Below are positions 16,491 through 18,322 of a stretch of DNA of 18,322 bases, in pieces. Position numbers and translations under genes: made by a program. Below the pieces are notes generated by a model that was not told the DNA's origin, made no database searches, and saw only the letters and a list, made by a program, of their open reading frames with translations. The stretch's first letter is position 1; each line of letters starts with the position of its first letter. The stretch is from Firmicutes bacterium UBA2595 (GTDB lineage: Bacteria > Bacillota > Thermincolia > Thermincolales > UBA2595), in NCBI GenBank assembly GCA_002339745.1, contig DDKP01000141.1:17398-35719 (forward strand). The letters run 5' to 3'.

Positions 16491-17518
16491 TCCATTAGCT
16501 TAGTCGAAAGCATTTTTTTAAGTTCTTCCTCGGATTTAAAGTCATCAAGTTCCGGAAGCGCTTCCATCACAGCATCAAGGATACCTCTGGCAACTGCCTC
16601 TTTTTCTATAAAGACCTTGTGCCTGTCATAACACCTGTTAGCCATGCTTTTCAACCATTCAACCTGATCCATATACAGACTTAAAAACATCTTTACTTTA
16701 CTGCCGCGAGATTGTGACCTCGGAACAGTTTCTTTCCTGGAAGCGGGAGGCTCCGGGTCCTTTTTATTTTCCGGCACTTCCGGTGGTTGGCTTTCTCGTG
16801 GCTGAACCGTATTGGCAACTTTATCAGACTGCTGCTTCTTGTACTCCTCCCGGGCCAGTTCCCACTGGTCTCTCACCAGACGATTGATTTCCGGCTCATT
16901 TTTTATCGATTTTTGCATGACCGTACGACTGAACCATTTGACAGCTTCCTCGAAATTCCCCAATCGCCGGTTAAGTTCGCCAATCAGGTACATGATCCTG
17001 CTATCGCTCATTTTGGCTGTCTGGCGTCCCCATTCCTTTTCAAAGGAATGCTGGTACAGGTTCCTGGCCTGTTTAAGATATTTCATTTCAGTTTCACTTT
17101 TGCCCAGTTCCCGGCATAACCAGGCAGCCCTTAAAAAGAGACCGGCCAGAACGATGGCGGGGGATTGTCTTATCTGGGCGGTCCGGATGGCCAATTCGAA
17201 AGAACGCAGCCCAACCTGAGTGGTCCGTTCGCCTGAAAAGTCCGGTTCCTCCGAGCGGAGCAGGGCCAGACCCTTTTTCAGCCGTTCCAATTCGTTAGGC
17301 CGCAGTGGCTCGTTAAATTCCCTGTCTGTGTTAGCATATTGACAGTTTGGACAAACCCATATACTATACAAAAGAGGGTTAATATCGCGGTATTTTACGG
17401 AAAAGTCAGTATCCCGCTCAATTACGAAACAAGCTGAACTGCGAACCCTGGTGACAGTAAACTTATACTGGCATACAGGGCATGCCTTTTGTTGTTCAAA
17501 GAAGGCGCTCTTATTCAC
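16487..17518 (-). CDS. DUF2225 zinc-ribbon/TPR-like protein with C-terminal ribbon-helix-helix-like extension
   Basis: The N-terminus has two CxxC pairs (C13-P-V-C16 and C56-P-N-C59) around the conserved FxVxRD..Y region, as in the DUF2225 family of Firmicutes and relatives, whose function is not established. A TPR-like helical region follows (about 75-230). Then comes a Pro/Glu/Ser-rich linker (about 235-272) and a C-terminal module (about 273-343). In that module a short strand (KVKMFLSL), a helix and a second helix (EKEAVARGILDAVMEAL) resemble a ribbon-helix-helix DNA-binding fold. Members I know of stop after the helical region, so the extension is unusual. The start is GTG at 17518, after AAGGGGAG at 17525-17532. 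An ATG two bases upstream (17520) is out of frame and hits a stop at once. The 3' end overlaps the lipoprotein gene tail to tail by 4 nt. Confidence 0.82.
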   Translation of the reverse strand: MNKSAFFEQQKACPVCQYKFTVTRVRSSACFVIERDTDFSVKYRDINPLLYSIWVCPNCQYANTDREFNEPLRPNELERLKKGLALLRSEEPDFSGERTTQVGLRSFELAIRTAQIRQSPAIVLAGLFLRAAWLCRELGKSETEMKYLKQARNLYQHSFEKEWGRQTAKMSDSRIMYLIGELNRRLGNFEEAVKWFSRTVMQKSIKNEPEINRLVRDQWELAREEYKKQQSDKVANTVQPRESQPPEVPENKKDPEPPASRKETVPRSQSRGSKVKMFLSLYMDQVEWLKSMANRCYDRHKVFIEKEAVARGILDAVMEALPELDDFKSEEELKKMLSTKLMD

Positions 17519-17532
17519 ATTCCACTCCCCTT

Positions 17533-17580
17533 CTAAAAAGCTTTACAGAAAAATTCGTCATGTTTTGACATTATCCTCCT
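17533..17580 (-). promoter_or_regulatory. Strong Shine-Dalgarno with 12-codon ORF in the DUF2225 leader
   Basis: On the minus strand AGGAGG (17580-17575) is followed after 3 nt by ATG (17571-17569) and a 12-residue ORF, MSKHDEFFCKAF, with stop TAG at 17535-17533. That stop directly abuts the AAGGGGAG ribosome binding site of the DUF2225 gene. It could be a leader peptide coupling translation, or a chance ORF; the 3-nt spacing is shorter than ideal. Confidence 0.3.
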
Positions 17581-17625
17581 ATGTAAATATTTTCGCAAAT
17601 TTAGCAGGATGTTTGACAAAAATCT

Positions 17626-17691
17626 AGAATCAATAATTAGAATTGCAAAAAAATTCTCGACAATATATAATAATTTTTTATTATTGATTCT
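17626..17691. repeat. Perfect 12-bp inverted repeat flanking the queE promoter
   Basis: AGAATCAATAAT at 17626-17637 and its exact reverse complement ATTATTGATTCT at 17680-17691 are separated by 42 bp, with centres 54 bp apart, about five helical turns. Between them lies a smaller inverted repeat (AGAATT at 17639-17644, AATTCT at 17652-17657). The inner part of the right arm can also pair with AATAAT at 17669-17674. The arms bracket the best queE promoter candidate, so they may be operator half-sites. The AT-rich context raises the chance of coincidence. Confidence 0.6.
17643..17671 (+). promoter_or_regulatory. Candidate sigma-A promoter of queE
   Basis: A consensus -10 TATAAT (17666-17671) lies 17 bp after a 4/6 -35 match TTGCAA (17643-17648), putting the start of transcription near 17678. 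Weaker alternatives are TCGACA (17657-17662) with TATTAT (17679-17684) at 16 bp, and TTGACA (17565-17570) with TATTTT (17588-17593) at 17 bp. The last would make an RNA containing the whole inverted repeat. I see no preQ1 riboswitch. Confidence 0.4.
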
Positions 17692-17710
17692 GTTGTAGAG
17701 GGGTTCGGTG

Positions 17711-18322
17711 GTGAAAACCCATATTGTCGAAATATTTTCCTCAATCCAGGGGGAAGGCCCGTATATTGGGGTCAGACAGATATTTGTAAGGTTCGCCGGC
17801 TGTAACCTGGACTGTGCCTACTGTGACACCGATTACAATTTTAAACGGAATTTCCGGGTTGAACATGAACCCGGAACCGGCATATTTGTTGACTATCCAA
17901 ACCCTGTCAGCCCCGAAGAGGTCTCTGAAAAAATAAAAACATTTAACGTCGGCAAACATCACAGCATCAGCCTCACCGGAGGCGAACCTCTCATGCAGGC
18001 CGGTTTTGTGAGAGGAATATCTGACCTGCTGAAAGACAGAGACATCAAGTTTTTCCTTGAAACTAACGGAACGCTGCCTTCTGAATTGTCCAGTGTAATA
18101 TCAAATATCGATATTGTCAGTATGGACATGAAACTGCCCAGCACATCAGGAGGCAGGGAATTTTGGGAAATACACCGGGAATTTCTGCAAATCGCCTCAC
18201 AAAAGGAAGTGTACGTGAAGGTTGTTGTTTCCGGCAATACTTCAAAAATAGAGATAACCAGGGCCTGTGAAATTATCAATTCCGTCAGCAGCAAGATTCC
18301 CCTGGTAATTCAACCCGTGTCT
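17711..18322 (+). CDS. queE: 7-carboxy-7-deazaguanine synthase QueE (5' part, cut by window end)
   Basis: QueE is a radical SAM enzyme that converts 6-carboxy-5,6,7,8-tetrahydropterin to 7-carboxy-7-deazaguanine in the cytoplasmic pathway to preQ1 and queuosine in tRNA. The first 204 codons are present. Signs are IVEIFSSIQGEG near the start and the CNLDCAYCD cluster motif (C31-x3-C35-x2-C38) that binds the 4Fe-4S cluster. TGGEP follows, for SAM binding, then ETNG, DMKLP and VKVVV, all typical of QueE. The family usually runs about 210-250 aa, so little is missing. The start is the second of two adjacent GTG codons, 7 nt after AGAGGGG (17697-17703). A short GGGTT/AACCC stem (17701-17705, 17716-17720) would place the start codon in its loop. 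Downstream que genes may follow outside the window. Confidence 0.93.
   Translation, partial: MKTHIVEIFSSIQGEGPYIGVRQIFVRFAGCNLDCAYCDTDYNFKRNFRVEHEPGTGIFVDYPNPVSPEEVSEKIKTFNVGKHHSISLTGGEPLMQAGFVRGISDLLKDRDIKFFLETNGTLPSELSSVISNIDIVSMDMKLPSTSGGREFWEIHREFLQIASQKEVYVKVVVSGNTSKIEITRACEIINSVSSKIPLVIQPVS

Noticed and set aside
17640..17720. preQ1 riboswitch before queE
   Set aside because: The short AT-rich leader lacks the preQ1-I pattern (a small GC hairpin followed by an A-rich tail pairing back). The only GC hairpin, GGGTT/AACCC, surrounds the start codon.

Overview
The window looks like chromosomal DNA from an anaerobic Firmicute, most likely a Clostridia/Peptococcaceae-type organism of the Desulfotomaculum or Pelotomaculum kind. 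The genus is inferred, not proven. The evidence is the two-subunit AddAB recombination nuclease with its AddB iron-sulfur cysteines, strong AGGAGG-type ribosome binding sites, frequent TTG and GTG starts, a DUF2225 protein, and a degraded piece of a carbon monoxide dehydrogenase locus. Base composition is moderate and I see no obvious compositional break between genes. I see no rRNA, tRNA, CRISPR array, insertion sequence or prophage.

Positions 208-11627 hold a compact DNA-repair operon on the + strand, addB-addA-sbcD-sbcC. The genes overlap by 8, 4 and 4 bases, so they are probably co-transcribed and translationally coupled, and a strong intrinsic terminator follows at 11685-11713. AddAB resects double-strand ends to create RecA-loadable 3' tails. 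SbcCD is the Mre11/Rad50-type nuclease that opens hairpins and blocked ends.

Positions 11783-14544 hold two genes for long tetratricopeptide-repeat (TPR) proteins. The 480-base gap between them (12860-13341) is not empty. It carries two coding remnants: an internal piece of a CooS-type Ni-CO dehydrogenase, then the C-terminal piece of an FAD/NAD oxidoreductase of the kind often encoded beside cooS. A perfect-stem terminator follows. I read this as the scar of a deleted cooS-cooF-oxidoreductase operon, and it is the most interesting item in the window.

Positions 14668-18322 hold, in order, a membrane-anchored diguanylate cyclase (- strand), a small lipoprotein of unknown function (+), a DUF2225 zinc-ribbon protein with an unusual C-terminal ribbon-helix-helix-like extension (-), and the 5' part of queE (+), cut by the window end. 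The lipoprotein and DUF2225 genes converge and overlap by four bases. DUF2225 and queE diverge from a 190-base AT-rich region. That region contains a good candidate promoter for queE bracketed by a perfect 12-bp inverted repeat, and a strong unused Shine-Dalgarno sequence with a 12-codon ORF in front of the DUF2225 gene.

I found no clear new multi-gene defence or metabolic system. The main leads are the CODH-operon scar, the DUF2225 fusion and the queE/DUF2225 control region.
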